Below, piece after piece: positions 44,716 to 54,556 of a stretch of DNA of 64,000 nt. This stretch comes from an uncultured Lachnospiraceae bacterium (GTDB lineage: Bacteria > Bacillota > Clostridia > Lachnospirales > Lachnospiraceae). The position numbers and the translations under genes were made by a program. Location of the stretch: contig CAMVGV010000001.1 of assembly GCA_947167135.1 (NCBI GenBank), forward strand, positions 47,091 to 111,090. The letters run 5' to 3'. The notes beneath the pieces are model-generated. The model was given only the letters and a program-made list of their open reading frames with translations. It did not search any database and was not told the origin of the DNA. The first letter of the stretch is position 1. Each line of letters begins with the position of its first letter.

Positions 44716-47484
44716 ATGGCAACAAAAAAGCTGATTGAGGTCGCATTGCCTCTTGAGAAGATAAATGATGCATCAGCAAGAGAAAAGTCAATTAGACACG
44801 GTCATCCATCTACACTTCATTTATGGTGGGCCAGGCGTCCGCTTGCAGCGGCACGAGCTGTGATTTGGTCATCATTGGTTGATGATCCATCATCACATCC
44901 GGAACTCTTTCCAACTGAAGAGGATCAGAATAAAGAACGGCAGAGGCTTTTTAAAGTACTAGAAGATCTTGTTGTTTGGGAAAATTCTAACAATACAGAA
45001 ATCCTTGGGAGAGCAAGAGAAGAGATTTTGAGATATTCTCATGGAAACATTTCGGCTTTATTGGATCCTTTTGCAGGTGGAGGAGCAATACCTCTTGAGG
45101 CACAGCGACTGGGCCTTGAGGCACATGCTCATGACCTCAATCCTGTTGCTGTAACTATTAACAAATCCATGATAGAAATCCCTGTGAAATTTTCTGGCAT
45201 GCCTCCAATAAACCCGAGAAGTACTGTTCAGAAATTTGGTGAAGTCTGGTCACGTTCGGAAGGATTGGCTAGCGATGTGGAGTACTATGGAAATCTTCTT
45301 AGGGATAAATGCTTTGACAAAGTTGGAAGTTATTATCCTAAAGTGATTGTTCCTAAAGAAATGGGAGGCGGGGATGCGACAGTCATAGCATGGTTATGGG
45401 CGAGAACTTGTACTTGTACAAATCCAGCATGTAAAAAGGAAATGCCCCTGATTAGGAATTTTAATATTTCTAAGAAAAAGGGAAAAGAAGCACATGTGGA
45501 ATGTGATACATCTACAGGAAGCCTTAAATTTATTGTGAAAAAAGGGCTGAGTAAAGTAGATGGAACCATAAGTCGCACTGGTGCAAAATGTGTATTTTGT
45601 GGTTCTAGTGTTGACTTGGCAGATATTCGTATACAAGGAAAAGCTGGGGGGATTGGAGATAGGCTGATTGCCGTAGTGGCTGAAGGACAGAGAGGACGAT
45701 TATTTATAACGCCTGATGACGAACAACAGTCTGCAGCAAGCTCAGTAAAGCGGCCCGAAATAGAATTGGGAGATTTAGCACATTATCCTGGCTATATTAA
45801 TCCTCCTGCATATGGATTCACTACTATAGAATCAATATTTACAGATCGACAGCTTAATACGCTTGTTGAAATGTGCAATGCTTTAAATGAAATAAAATCA
45901 AATATTCACGAAGATGCGTCATTTGTGAGTGATAACCCTCTTTATAGAAATTTCAATTTGGCAGATTATGAAAATGCAATAGTGGTTTATATGGCATTTT
46001 TAATTGATCAGGTGCTACAGCATAGTTCTTCGATTTGTAGCTGGAATGCCCCTAATACACAAATGAGAAGCACTTTTGGAATGACGGGAATGTCAATGGC
46101 TTGGGATTATGCAGAATGTAATCTTTTCAGTCACTCAACCGGAAGTTTCAATAATCTCCTTGAGAGGATGGTGAAAGGCTTTGAATTGCTTGGGACAGGA
46201 AAAGAAGGAGTTGCAAAACAATTTGATGCACAAACAGATACCGGAATGAGAAACATCCTAGTATCAACAGATCCGCCATATTATAACAATGTTCCATATG
46301 CGGATTTTTCGGATTTCTTCTATGTATGGCTGAGAAAAAATATTCAAGGTATTTATCCAGAGTTGTTTAGGACAATGTTAGTTCCTAAAAAAGAAGAATT
46401 GGTGGCTGACCCATATAGGGAAGATCGTGGCATTGCTGGAGCAAAGAAGTTCTTTGAAGATGGCATGTATGAGACATTTAGTCAAGTATATGAATATAGC
46501 GGCGATGAATATCCTGTAACCATTTATTATGCATTTAAGCAGAGCGATACTGAAAAAACGGATGAAGAAGGGACGCAAGCGTCAACCGGTTGGGAAATAA
46601 TGCTGTCCGCAATAATTAGGGCGGGCTTTTCCATAACGGGAACTTGGCCTATAAGAACTGAAAAACAAGGAAGAGTTGTTGGTAATGGCCAGAATGCGCT
46701 AGCATCATCTATTGTCTTGGTTTGTCGCAAAAGACCAAGCGATGCATCTGTTTGTACCCGAAGAAATTTTATCAATGAATTAAAAAGAGAATTAAAACCC
46801 GCTCTTAGAAATCTTCAGAGTAGTAATATAGCACCTGTGGACTTGGCCCAGTCGGCAATTGGACCAGGCATAGGCGTATACTCTAAATATTCTCAGGTAC
46901 TCGATGCAGATGGTACACCTATGACTGTTAGAAGTGCATTGCAAATCATTAATCAGGAACTAGACTTATATTTTAATGAACAGGATAGCGATTTGGATAC
47001 GGAGAGCCGTTTCTGTGTTGATCTCTATTCGCAGAGTGCCTTCAATGAGATCCCATTCGGCGATGCCAATACTCTTGCGACGGCAAAGAATACATCTGTT
47101 GCAATCATGGCTTCCCACGGAACACTTTATGCCCAAAAAGGAAAAGTCCATCTGATTGAGCGTCCGGAATTGCCAACCAGAATAGATTCCAACGAGAGTA
47201 GCATCTGGCTTCTGTGCCAGCAACTGACGTATAAGATGGAGAAGGAGGGCATTGAAGGCTGTGCTGCTGCAATTGCCAATATGTATGGTTCTAATGCTGA
47301 ACGGGCGAAGGATCTGGCATATCGTCTTTATACCATTGCTGAAAGAAAGAAGTGGGCTCAGGAAGCGTATGCCTATAATGCTTTGGTCGTAGCATGGCCG
47401 GAGATACAGTCCAGAGCTGCAGAACTGAAAGCAATTGTTCCTCAGCAGCTTACTTTGGAGGACTTTATGAAGAATAACAATTAA
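44716..47484 (+). CDS. DUF1156 DNA methyltransferase-like protein A (catalytic motif intact)
   Basis: A 922-residue DUF1156 (COG1743-type) protein. The start EKSIRHGHPSTLHLWWARRP is the DUF1156 signature. The SAM-binding motif I reads DPFAGGG (from D117), a zinc-ribbon-like region follows (CTCTNPAC, later CVFCG), and motif IV reads DPPYY (519-523), then YADFSDFFYVW. This is the set expected for an amino-methyltransferase acting on adenine or cytosine. A GTG at 44701 is in frame, but GAGGAG before the ATG at 44716 decides the start. The stretch from about 44.9 to 47.0 kb is AT-richer than both ends, which suggests a mosaic gene. Confidence 0.88.
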   Translation: MATKKLIEVALPLEKINDASAREKSIRHGHPSTLHLWWARRPLAAARAVIWSSLVDDPSSHPELFPTEEDQNKERQRLFKVLEDLVVWENSNNTEILGRAREEILRYSHGNISALLDPFAGGGAIPLEAQRLGLEAHAHDLNPVAVTINKSMIEIPVKFSGMPPINPRSTVQKFGEVWSRSEGLASDVEYYGNLLRDKCFDKVGSYYPKVIVPKEMGGGDATVIAWLWARTCTCTNPACKKEMPLIRNFNISKKKGKEAHVECDTSTGSLKFIVKKGLSKVDGTISRTGAKCVFCGSSVDLADIRIQGKAGGIGDRLIAVVAEGQRGRLFITPDDEQQSAASSVKRPEIELGDLAHYPGYINPPAYGFTTIESIFTDRQLNTLVEMCNALNEIKSNIHEDASFVSDNPLYRNFNLADYENAIVVYMAFLIDQVLQHSSSICSWNAPNTQMRSTFGMTGMSMAWDYAECNLFSHSTGSFNNLLERMVKGFELLGTGKEGVAKQFDAQTDTGMRNILVSTDPPYYNNVPYADFSDFFYVWLRKNIQGIYPELFRTMLVPKKEELVADPYREDRGIAGAKKFFEDGMYETFSQVYEYSGDEYPVTIYYAFKQSDTEKTDEEGTQASTGWEIMLSAIIRAGFSITGTWPIRTEKQGRVVGNGQNALASSIVLVCRKRPSDASVCTRRNFINELKRELKPALRNLQSSNIAPVDLAQSAIGPGIGVYSKYSQVLDADGTPMTVRSALQIINQELDLYFNEQDSDLDTESRFCVDLYSQSAFNEIPFGDANTLATAKNTSVAIMASHGTLYAQKGKVHLIERPELPTRIDSNESSIWLLCQQLTYKMEKEGIEGCAAAIANMYGSNAERAKDLAYRLYTIAERKKWAQEAYAYNALVVAWPEIQSRAAELKAIVPQQLTLEDFMKNNN

Positions 47485-47499
47485 CATGAGGTGGTGTTT

Positions 47500-49824
47500 A
47501 TGCCATATAAGAAGTTGATCGAAACAGCCATACCTGTTTCCAAAATCAACACAGAGACAGAAAGGGAAAAGACTGCCAGAAATGGGATGCCATCGAATGT
47601 TCATATTTGGTGGACGCGGGATCCTATGGCTGTTGCTCGTACTTCCATATTTGAATCTCTGATTGATGATCCTGCAGAGCATCCGGAATTATTTCCATCG
47701 CAGGATGAGCAGGATACAGAGAGGGAGCGGCTGTTACGAATTGCAGAATCTCTGTCTGAGATAGAGAGTGCAGATAGAAAAGATATATTAGAGATTGCCC
47801 TAAAGGAGATTCAGAGGAATGCATCCGGGCAACTGCCAACAGTGTTTGATCCTTTTGTGGGAGGTGGCACCATTCCGGTTGAGGCACATCGACTTGGATT
47901 AAGGAGTCGTTCCTCTGATCTGAATGCTGTGGCCGGAATGATTACCACAGTGGTTTCGGACATTCCGTCACGGTTCTCGGATACAGTTCCGGTACATCCG
48001 AGAACTGAAATGACGCTGGACATAGAGCTCCCAGGTGCTTCCGGATTTGCTGAGGATGTCCGCTATTATGGAGAAAAGCTACAGGAGAAAGCGCTCCAGA
48101 AGATTGGGTATCTATATCCTAAGGTGAAGGATCCGGAAAGTGATAAGGAACTGGATGTATCTGCTTGGATCTGGGCGAGAACTGTCAAATGTCCGAATCC
48201 GTCGTGCGGGTGCAATATTCCTCTTTCTTCCAGCTATGACCTTGCAAAGAAGAAAGGCAGCGAAGCATGGGTAGAGCCTGTTGTTGAAGATGGAATAATT
48301 CGCTTTAAGATGCACAGGGAACCGAATCCTGGAGGAAAGCTTAAACCGAAGGTCGCACAGACGGCGGTGTTTAAGTGTCCGGCCTGTGGAGAAATCACTC
48401 CAGATGCTTATGTGAAAGAATGCGGAATTAAACATAGCATTGATAGTCAGTTGATTGCGATCGTAGCAGACGATGGAAAGAAGCGATTATACCTGGAAGC
48501 GACTCCGGATCAGGAGAGAGCTGCACAAGTTAATGCCCCGAAGAATGTTCCTCATGGAGATCTGCCGAATTTTCCGAAGAGATTCTCTCCGCCTTCGTTT
48601 GGGTTGACAGATTATGCAGATCTATTTACGAACAGGCAGCTAGTGTTCATCACATCCATGATGGATCTGGCTAAGGAGATGCAGTCTGACGTTGAAAAAG
48701 ATGCCTTAGAAAAGGGCTTTGCTGATGATGGAATCACATTTGCAGATGGCGGATGTGGTGCACTTGCTTACGCGGAAGCAGTCAGGATTACACTGATACT
48801 TACAATTAGTAAATTGCTTGATCGATGCTCCAATATATGCAGCTGGAGTACAAGCAGCGGGGGCTCTCTCAGAAATGTCTTTTCCAGAGCAGCGATGCCA
48901 ATGATATGGGATTATGCCGAAGGAAATCCTTTTGCAAGTGCTGGGGGAAGCTTCGCAAACGCTTTGTCACGAACGTGCGATACTCTTGCTCTTCTGCCTG
49001 CCGGTATTGATGGGAGCACTAAGGTTGCAGATGCAGTAATGCCAAATGATGTGAAGGATGCAATGATAGTTACAACTTTGCCGTACTACGACAGAGCAAG
49101 CTATTCAGATCTTTCGGATTTCTTCTATGTGTGGATGAAGTATGGCCTGGGAGACCTTTATCCAACTTACTTCTCAGGAGACATTTCTCCAAAACAGGAA
49201 GATATGACCGCATTCTCTCACCGATATGGGGGTGATAAGAAGAAAGCGGACATGATTTACGGAGAGAGTTTGGCTGTGGCAATGAAGAATCTGTATGAAA
49301 GCGCATCGGCAGACTATCCGTCATTGGTTGGCTTCATTTATAAAGGGAACAATTCTTCGGACAATGAAGAACTCAGCGAATGGGAGTATTTCATTGATGC
49401 TGTATGTAATGCAGGCTTTTCTTTTACGGCATCCTGGCCGCTGGGAAGGAAGTATGAAGATAATATTGAACTGGCTGAGTCAAGAGGCATTTCGGTTACA
49501 GTAGTTCTGCGGAAGAAGGAAGAAGACAGTCCGCAGATTACCAGGCGTTCCTTTGTCGCGGCTGTGAAAAGAGAAGTGCCAACATTGATTGAAGAAACAA
49601 GCAGTAAGGTCGGGATAATGGACCTAAGGACATCAGTTATCGGCCAAGCATTAAATATATACACGAGAAATAAGCTGGTTTTGGATGCGGACGGTTCCAG
49701 TATGAAGCCGCATATGGCATCCCGAATCATAGAACAGGAAATTGATACGCTGATCTCTGCGTATTACGAGGAAACATCGAAAGCCGTAAGTGAGGAGGAA
49801 ACAGATCATGGCAGAGAATCTTGA
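47500..49824 (+). CDS. DUF1156 methyltransferase-like protein B (motif IV degraded)
   Basis: A 774-residue paralogue of the preceding protein. It keeps the DUF1156 start (EKTARNGMPSNVHIWWTRDP), motif I DPFVGGG (D117), the cysteine pairs (CPNPSCGC, CPACG) and the YSDLSDFFYVW block. Where protein A has DPPYY this one reads TLPYY (about 526-530), losing the motif IV aspartate and first proline. It may be a non-catalytic partner for protein A or recognise modified DNA. AGGTGG precedes the ATG at 47500; two in-frame GTG codons lie just before. Its 3' end overlaps the next gene by 17 bases. Confidence 0.87.
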   Translation: MPYKKLIETAIPVSKINTETEREKTARNGMPSNVHIWWTRDPMAVARTSIFESLIDDPAEHPELFPSQDEQDTERERLLRIAESLSEIESADRKDILEIALKEIQRNASGQLPTVFDPFVGGGTIPVEAHRLGLRSRSSDLNAVAGMITTVVSDIPSRFSDTVPVHPRTEMTLDIELPGASGFAEDVRYYGEKLQEKALQKIGYLYPKVKDPESDKELDVSAWIWARTVKCPNPSCGCNIPLSSSYDLAKKKGSEAWVEPVVEDGIIRFKMHREPNPGGKLKPKVAQTAVFKCPACGEITPDAYVKECGIKHSIDSQLIAIVADDGKKRLYLEATPDQERAAQVNAPKNVPHGDLPNFPKRFSPPSFGLTDYADLFTNRQLVFITSMMDLAKEMQSDVEKDALEKGFADDGITFADGGCGALAYAEAVRITLILTISKLLDRCSNICSWSTSSGGSLRNVFSRAAMPMIWDYAEGNPFASAGGSFANALSRTCDTLALLPAGIDGSTKVADAVMPNDVKDAMIVTTLPYYDRASYSDLSDFFYVWMKYGLGDLYPTYFSGDISPKQEDMTAFSHRYGGDKKKADMIYGESLAVAMKNLYESASADYPSLVGFIYKGNNSSDNEELSEWEYFIDAVCNAGFSFTASWPLGRKYEDNIELAESRGISVTVVLRKKEEDSPQITRRSFVAAVKREVPTLIEETSSKVGIMDLRTSVIGQALNIYTRNKLVLDADGSSMKPHMASRIIEQEIDTLISAYYEETSKAVSEEETDHGRES

Positions 49825-52800
49825 GTATGTACAGAAGGGATTCCGGATTCTTCATCCTTTGATGGCTGCGTATATAGCGCAGGAGATGAGCCGGGAATAC
49901 AAAGACGGATGGTGGCAGGAAGTTTTGTCATCAATCGGTGATCAGGGATGGGATCTGCCTTCTTCCGGGGAGTGGGGAGAATTGGTGGATTCTCTGGATG
50001 TGGCCAATTGCCTCCGCTTATTGGATAGGCAGTGGGGACCGCTTTTCAGACGCCATCTTGCAAGAGATCGGAGAGCATGGGCAACAGAGCTTATGGGCGT
50101 TCGTAATGTGGTTTCGCACGCCGGATCTCAGGATATGCCGAAAGACGATGCTGAGCGGGCCCTTGATACTATGGCGCGGCTTTGTGCTGACTTTGACCTG
50201 CAGGGGGCAGAGGAAATACGCACGATTCTCAGAGAACTGCGGTATGGAACCAGTCTGGGATCCACCACGGTTACTGAGGGTAATTCTGAGCCGCAGGCAC
50301 CGACAAAAAAGAAAAAGGAAGAGGTCGGTGTTCTTACAAGAATCAATGGATCTAAGCTTCCGAGCTGGCGTGAGATCATAGAGCCTCATCCGGATGTGGC
50401 GCAGGGAAGATATTTGAACGCTGAGTTTGCGGCAGATCTTTCTCAGGTTGCCAGAGGCGAAGGAGCTTTTGAATATAGAGATCCAGTTGAATTCTTTGCC
50501 CGTACTTATGTTACAGAGGGCATGAAGGGACTTTTGATACAGGCGCTGAAGCGCTTTGGTGGGAAGGACGGAGAACCGGTTCTTCAGTTGAAGACCGCTT
50601 TCGGTGGTGGTAAAACACACAGCTTGCTGGCACTGTATCATATGTCTCGTGGTGGGGTTCCGCTTGATAAAATACCGAACCTGAAAGCAGTTATGGCAGA
50701 TGCCGGCGTATCAGAGTTGCCGAATGCCAAGGTTGCTGTACTGGTTGGTACTGCTATGGATCCGTCAAGGTCAAAGAGACCGACCAACCTTCCAGGGATT
50801 ACGATTAATACAATTTGGGGAGAGATGGCTGCTCAGCTGGCGATTGCTGCAGGAGATCCGAAGCTTTATGACTACGTAAAGGATGCAGACAAGAAGGGAG
50901 TATCACCGGGAAGCCTTGCCCTGAAAAACTTGTTTGATGCATGTGGGCCTTGCCTCATCTTGATGGACGAGCTGGTTGCTTACGCAAAGAAGATCTATGG
51001 CATTGAAGGGTTGCCTTCAGGCTCTTTTGATAACTTTATTTCCTTTATTCAGGAGATAACAGAGGCTGCAAGTGCCAGCAAGAACAGTATGGTTGTAGCT
51101 TCGATTCCGGAATCTGCTGTTGAGATCGGTGGAGATGCAGGCCAGAAGGCACTCGAAGCAATCGAACACACATTTGGCCGTAAAGAATCCATCTGGAAAC
51201 CGGTAGCGGCAAATGAAGGCTTTGAGGTCGTAAGAAGAAGACTCTTCCTGGATTGCAAGAAGCCAGAGGAAAGGGATCAAGTTTGTGCTGCGTTCAGCCA
51301 GATGTATCAGGATAATCAGGGTGATTTCCCGATTGATGCAAGAGAAGTCGAGTACAGAAATCGTTTGATTTCCTGCTATCCGATTCATCCGGAAATATTC
51401 GATCGTCTGTATGAGGAATGGGCAACAATGGAACACTTCCAGCGTACCCGTGGCGTTCTGCGTCTGATGGCAGCAGTTATTCATGAACTGTGGATGGCAA
51501 ACGATGCCAGCGCAATGATTATGCCGGGCTCTCTGCCGTTGGATATTCCGACAGTAAAGGATGAGCTGGTTCGTTATCTTCCGGAAACTTGGAATGCCAT
51601 CATTGATTCTGAGGTTGATGGTAAGAATGCGGTACCATATCAGCTTGATAAATCGACGATTAGATATGGGCAGAAGATGGCAGCAAGGCGTGTCGCCAGA
51701 ACGATCATGCTTGGAAGTGCTCCGACGGTTCGTGCTCAGAGCATTCGTGGTATTGAGGCATCCCGTATTCGCCTTGGAGTAATCCAGCCAGGTGAAAACA
51801 TTGCTGACTTTAATGATGCTCTGAATACGCTGCGTGGATCGCTTTCGTATCTGTATGCGGATCCGGCAGGAAACCGCTATTGGTATGATACCCGTCCGAC
51901 GCTTCGGAAGACAGCATCAGATCGTTCTTCTCAGATGGCGAGCTCTGATGTTGAATATGAGATCGAGAAGAGACTCAGGGATCTTCGGAAGGAAGCTCCT
52001 TTTGCTGGCCTTCATGTTTGCCCTGCATCATCAAGTGATGTGTCCGATGAGCAGGCAGTAAGACTGGTTGTCTTAAGACCAGCGGATACATATAAGCAGA
52101 ATAAGCCGAACTGCAAGGCTCTTACAAAAGCAGAAGAAATTCTGAATAACAGAGGAACTGCTCCGAGAACTTATAGGAATATGTTGGCGTTTGTTGCACC
52201 GGATGAAGGCCTTCTTCCGAGTCTGCAGAAGGCTGTGAGCGATCTTTTGGCATGGGAATCCATCAAGACAGACAGCACAAGGCTGAATCTGGATGCTGCT
52301 CAGAATGCTGAGACGGCAAGTAATATCTCCAGGTGCAATGAAACTGTTAATAGCCGCCTGAAGGAAGTGTATTGCTGGCTGATCGTTCCGAGCATTGACA
52401 GTGGTGCTGATATGAAGACCATCATCTGGGACACTGACCGGCTGGTAGGCGTTGAGCCGATCGTCTCCAAGGCAGCAGCAAAGATGATTCAGAATGAACA
52501 GATCATCACCAAGTGGGCACCGTCTCTTCTGAAGATGGAATTGGATAATCTGCTCTGGAAGGATGACAATCATATTCAGGTTAAAAAGCTGTGGGAGTAC
52601 CTTACAACGTATTGCTATCTGCCGAGACTTGCGAATTTCTCTGTATTGGAGAGTACCATCCGTGCCGGTGTAGCAAGTGATGAGGCGTTTGCAATCGCAT
52701 CTTCTATCAGTGATGAGCGGTATACCGGGCTGAGATATGATACTTCGATTATGGATGTGTATCCAAGTGACTATCTTGTGAAGGTGCTCAATGCACTGAA

Positions 52801-53182
52801 ACAGCTGAATCAGGAGAAACAGGAGCAGCAGTCTGGGACTGCCGGTGGCAATGATGATTATACATCAACAGCATCTGCCGGTGGATCCGAACAGACTTCC
52901 GGAGGAACTGGATCTGGTTCTGGAGAGACTGTTCAGCCTAAGCAGGTCGGGGATACCAGGTTCTTTATGAGTGTGAAGCTGGATAATACTAGAGTTATCC
53001 GGGATCTTCAGAAGTATCTGGACGAAGTTATCACGCATTTGTCTACGACCGACAATTGTGATGTGGAGCTTTCTCTGGAAGTCAGTGCGAATGCGCCTGA
53101 TGGGTTCACGCCGGAGACGGTCCGCACGGTGTCAGAGAACTGCCGGACGCTTAGAGTTGATAGCTTCGGGTTTGACAAGTGA
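49808..53182 (+). CDS. HEPN (Swt1-like)-DUF499 P-loop ATPase
   Basis: A 1124-residue two-part protein. Residues 1-150 look like a Swt1-type HEPN domain: a helical region with the motif RNVVSH (R99 to H104), the R-x4-H signature of HEPN ribonucleases. Residues from about 200 on are DUF499, with P-loop AFGGGKTHS (K269), LMDELVAYA as Walker B, and the family's ending (SANAPDGFTPETVR, VSENCRTLRVDSFGF). A Gly/Ser/Thr-rich linker lies near residue 1020. GAGGAGG before the ATG at 49808 decides the start over the GTG at 49790. In context it is a candidate ATP-driven sensor with a toxic RNase head. Confidence 0.85.
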   Translation: MAENLEYVQKGFRILHPLMAAYIAQEMSREYKDGWWQEVLSSIGDQGWDLPSSGEWGELVDSLDVANCLRLLDRQWGPLFRRHLARDRRAWATELMGVRNVVSHAGSQDMPKDDAERALDTMARLCADFDLQGAEEIRTILRELRYGTSLGSTTVTEGNSEPQAPTKKKKEEVGVLTRINGSKLPSWREIIEPHPDVAQGRYLNAEFAADLSQVARGEGAFEYRDPVEFFARTYVTEGMKGLLIQALKRFGGKDGEPVLQLKTAFGGGKTHSLLALYHMSRGGVPLDKIPNLKAVMADAGVSELPNAKVAVLVGTAMDPSRSKRPTNLPGITINTIWGEMAAQLAIAAGDPKLYDYVKDADKKGVSPGSLALKNLFDACGPCLILMDELVAYAKKIYGIEGLPSGSFDNFISFIQEITEAASASKNSMVVASIPESAVEIGGDAGQKALEAIEHTFGRKESIWKPVAANEGFEVVRRRLFLDCKKPEERDQVCAAFSQMYQDNQGDFPIDAREVEYRNRLISCYPIHPEIFDRLYEEWATMEHFQRTRGVLRLMAAVIHELWMANDASAMIMPGSLPLDIPTVKDELVRYLPETWNAIIDSEVDGKNAVPYQLDKSTIRYGQKMAARRVARTIMLGSAPTVRAQSIRGIEASRIRLGVIQPGENIADFNDALNTLRGSLSYLYADPAGNRYWYDTRPTLRKTASDRSSQMASSDVEYEIEKRLRDLRKEAPFAGLHVCPASSSDVSDEQAVRLVVLRPADTYKQNKPNCKALTKAEEILNNRGTAPRTYRNMLAFVAPDEGLLPSLQKAVSDLLAWESIKTDSTRLNLDAAQNAETASNISRCNETVNSRLKEVYCWLIVPSIDSGADMKTIIWDTDRLVGVEPIVSKAAAKMIQNEQIITKWAPSLLKMELDNLLWKDDNHIQVKKLWEYLTTYCYLPRLANFSVLESTIRAGVASDEAFAIASSISDERYTGLRYDTSIMDVYPSDYLVKVLNALKQLNQEKQEQQSGTAGGNDDYTSTASAGGSEQTSGGTGSGSGETVQPKQVGDTRFFMSVKLDNTRVIRDLQKYLDEVITHLSTTDNCDVELSLEVSANAPDGFTPETVRTVSENCRTLRVDSFGFDK

Positions 53183-53219
53183 TTTGTATTCCACGGGGAA
53201 TAGATGAGAGGTATTTCCT

Positions 53220-54329
53220 ATGAGCGATGAAAAAATGAATAATGACAGCGCGGTGGAAAATACTACACAGATTATTCCCCGTGGTGAAGTCAATATTTTG
53301 GTCACAGATGAAGATAAGACTGGCGAAGACTTGCTTGCAATGAGCGATTTCTTCAATGGGTACATTGAGCAATTAAGTGATGCCATCAGACTAAATGCAC
53401 CAACAGTTGTTGTTCCGGATATTCCATTCGCGGACATAGGTATCATCAATGAGGTTGTACATCGAGCAGAAGTAATATCAGCAGGAACCACTCAACTGAT
53501 TCCTGATTTTGACCATTTACCCAAAGACATCAGACAAAAGTTGGATGAGGGTATCTATAAAGTCGGCGAATCCCGTCAGGTTGACGGTAATCTGCGAGCG
53601 GTGATTGTTGATGAAGCAGGAACGCGTGTCAAAGATGTAACTTTGAAAGAAGTCCGGATCAATCCTGGGACTATGGAAGCCTCAAGGAGTATTGCGAATC
53701 AGCTGCAGATGAAGCAGATATATGCAAAGCTTGATGCCATTCAGGAAATGCAGAGTTTCCAGATAGCACGAGACCGGGATAGAGATATAAAGGTTCCTTT
53801 TCTTGATGCAAGATTTTATATTCTGAAGGCGCAGGGACAAAACTGTACACAAGAAGAAAGGAAAGCCTATCTCGAAAAGGCTTCGGATAAATTGCTATCT
53901 GCGGTAAACAGTGTTTATACAGAAATGTCAACGTCAGCGGAACGTTTAGCAAAGCTGACGCGGTTTCCTATATTCCAAAGGAAAGGTCAGATAAAGGAAT
54001 ATATCGGGTATATGTCTGAAGATCTTCAGATAGCAACAAAATTTGTGGGACTGAGAATGCAACTGCTGGATTATTTGGGTGATGTCGACGGAGCTCAGAT
54101 TGAAATGGATAGGTATCGGCGTGTAATGAGTGATTTTTTTACTAAACAAATTGCAGATAGGCCTTATTCAGCCGCAGAACTCATCCATATGAATTATCCG
54201 TATAATGCGGAGAATATGAACTGTTGGTATCAGCTATCAAAAGATGTAAAGCCAAAGTTAGCCAAGCTTGAAACATCGAGCAGTGAGCATATTTATCTGG
54301 TGTCTGTGGAGGATGAAGATGGAGAATGA
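53220..54329 (+). CDS. unknown 369-residue protein of the defence operon
   Basis: No family is recognised. The product is soluble and acidic at its start, with alpha/beta segments (EVNILVTDEDKTGEDLL, TVVVPDIPFADIG) in the first 170 residues. A mainly helical part follows (ANQLQMKQIYAKLDAIQEMQ, then long charged helices to about 330), suggesting a coiled coil or oligomerisation. No P-loop, nuclease or membrane motif is visible. It follows the DUF499 gene by 37 bp and overlaps the next small gene, so it belongs to the operon. AGAGG lies before the ATG. Confidence 0.65.
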   Translation: MSDEKMNNDSAVENTTQIIPRGEVNILVTDEDKTGEDLLAMSDFFNGYIEQLSDAIRLNAPTVVVPDIPFADIGIINEVVHRAEVISAGTTQLIPDFDHLPKDIRQKLDEGIYKVGESRQVDGNLRAVIVDEAGTRVKDVTLKEVRINPGTMEASRSIANQLQMKQIYAKLDAIQEMQSFQIARDRDRDIKVPFLDARFYILKAQGQNCTQEERKAYLEKASDKLLSAVNSVYTEMSTSAERLAKLTRFPIFQRKGQIKEYIGYMSEDLQIATKFVGLRMQLLDYLGDVDGAQIEMDRYRRVMSDFFTKQIADRPYSAAELIHMNYPYNAENMNCWYQLSKDVKPKLAKLETSSSEHIYLVSVEDEDGE

Positions 54330-54528
54330 AAAAACATGTTGGAAATGTAAAAGAGTGTTGGTAGGAAAATCAACTCTTGGGCTCTGTCCGGACTGCGTTA
54401 ATAAGTATGGAACACCAGCGGCGGCTGTAGGTACCGGCTTACTCTTAGTGGGCGGACGTTTTTTGCTGAAGAATGGCGGAAAGATCGTAAAAACTGTTGC
54501 AAAGGGAGCCAAGATATTTAAAGGCTAA
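54319..54528 (+). CDS. small zinc-ribbon protein with glycine-rich hydrophobic helix
   Basis: A 69-residue protein. CWKCK and CPDC (residues about 7-25) form a treble-clef or zinc-ribbon knuckle. The rest is a Gly/Ala/Leu stretch (GTPAAAVGTGLLLVGGRFLL) followed by a cationic amphipathic tail (Lys-rich, VAKGAKIFKG). The ATG at 54319 has GGAGG six bases upstream, inside the end of the preceding gene (11-bp overlap); an ATG at 54313 is the alternative. The tail could insert into or lie on the membrane. That would fit an abortive or anchoring role but is inference. Confidence 0.6.
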   Translation: MENEKTCWKCKRVLVGKSTLGLCPDCVNKYGTPAAAVGTGLLLVGGRFLLKNGGKIVKTVAKGAKIFKG

Positions 54529-54556
54529 TCTTTAGCATGACGGAGGCACAAATCTA

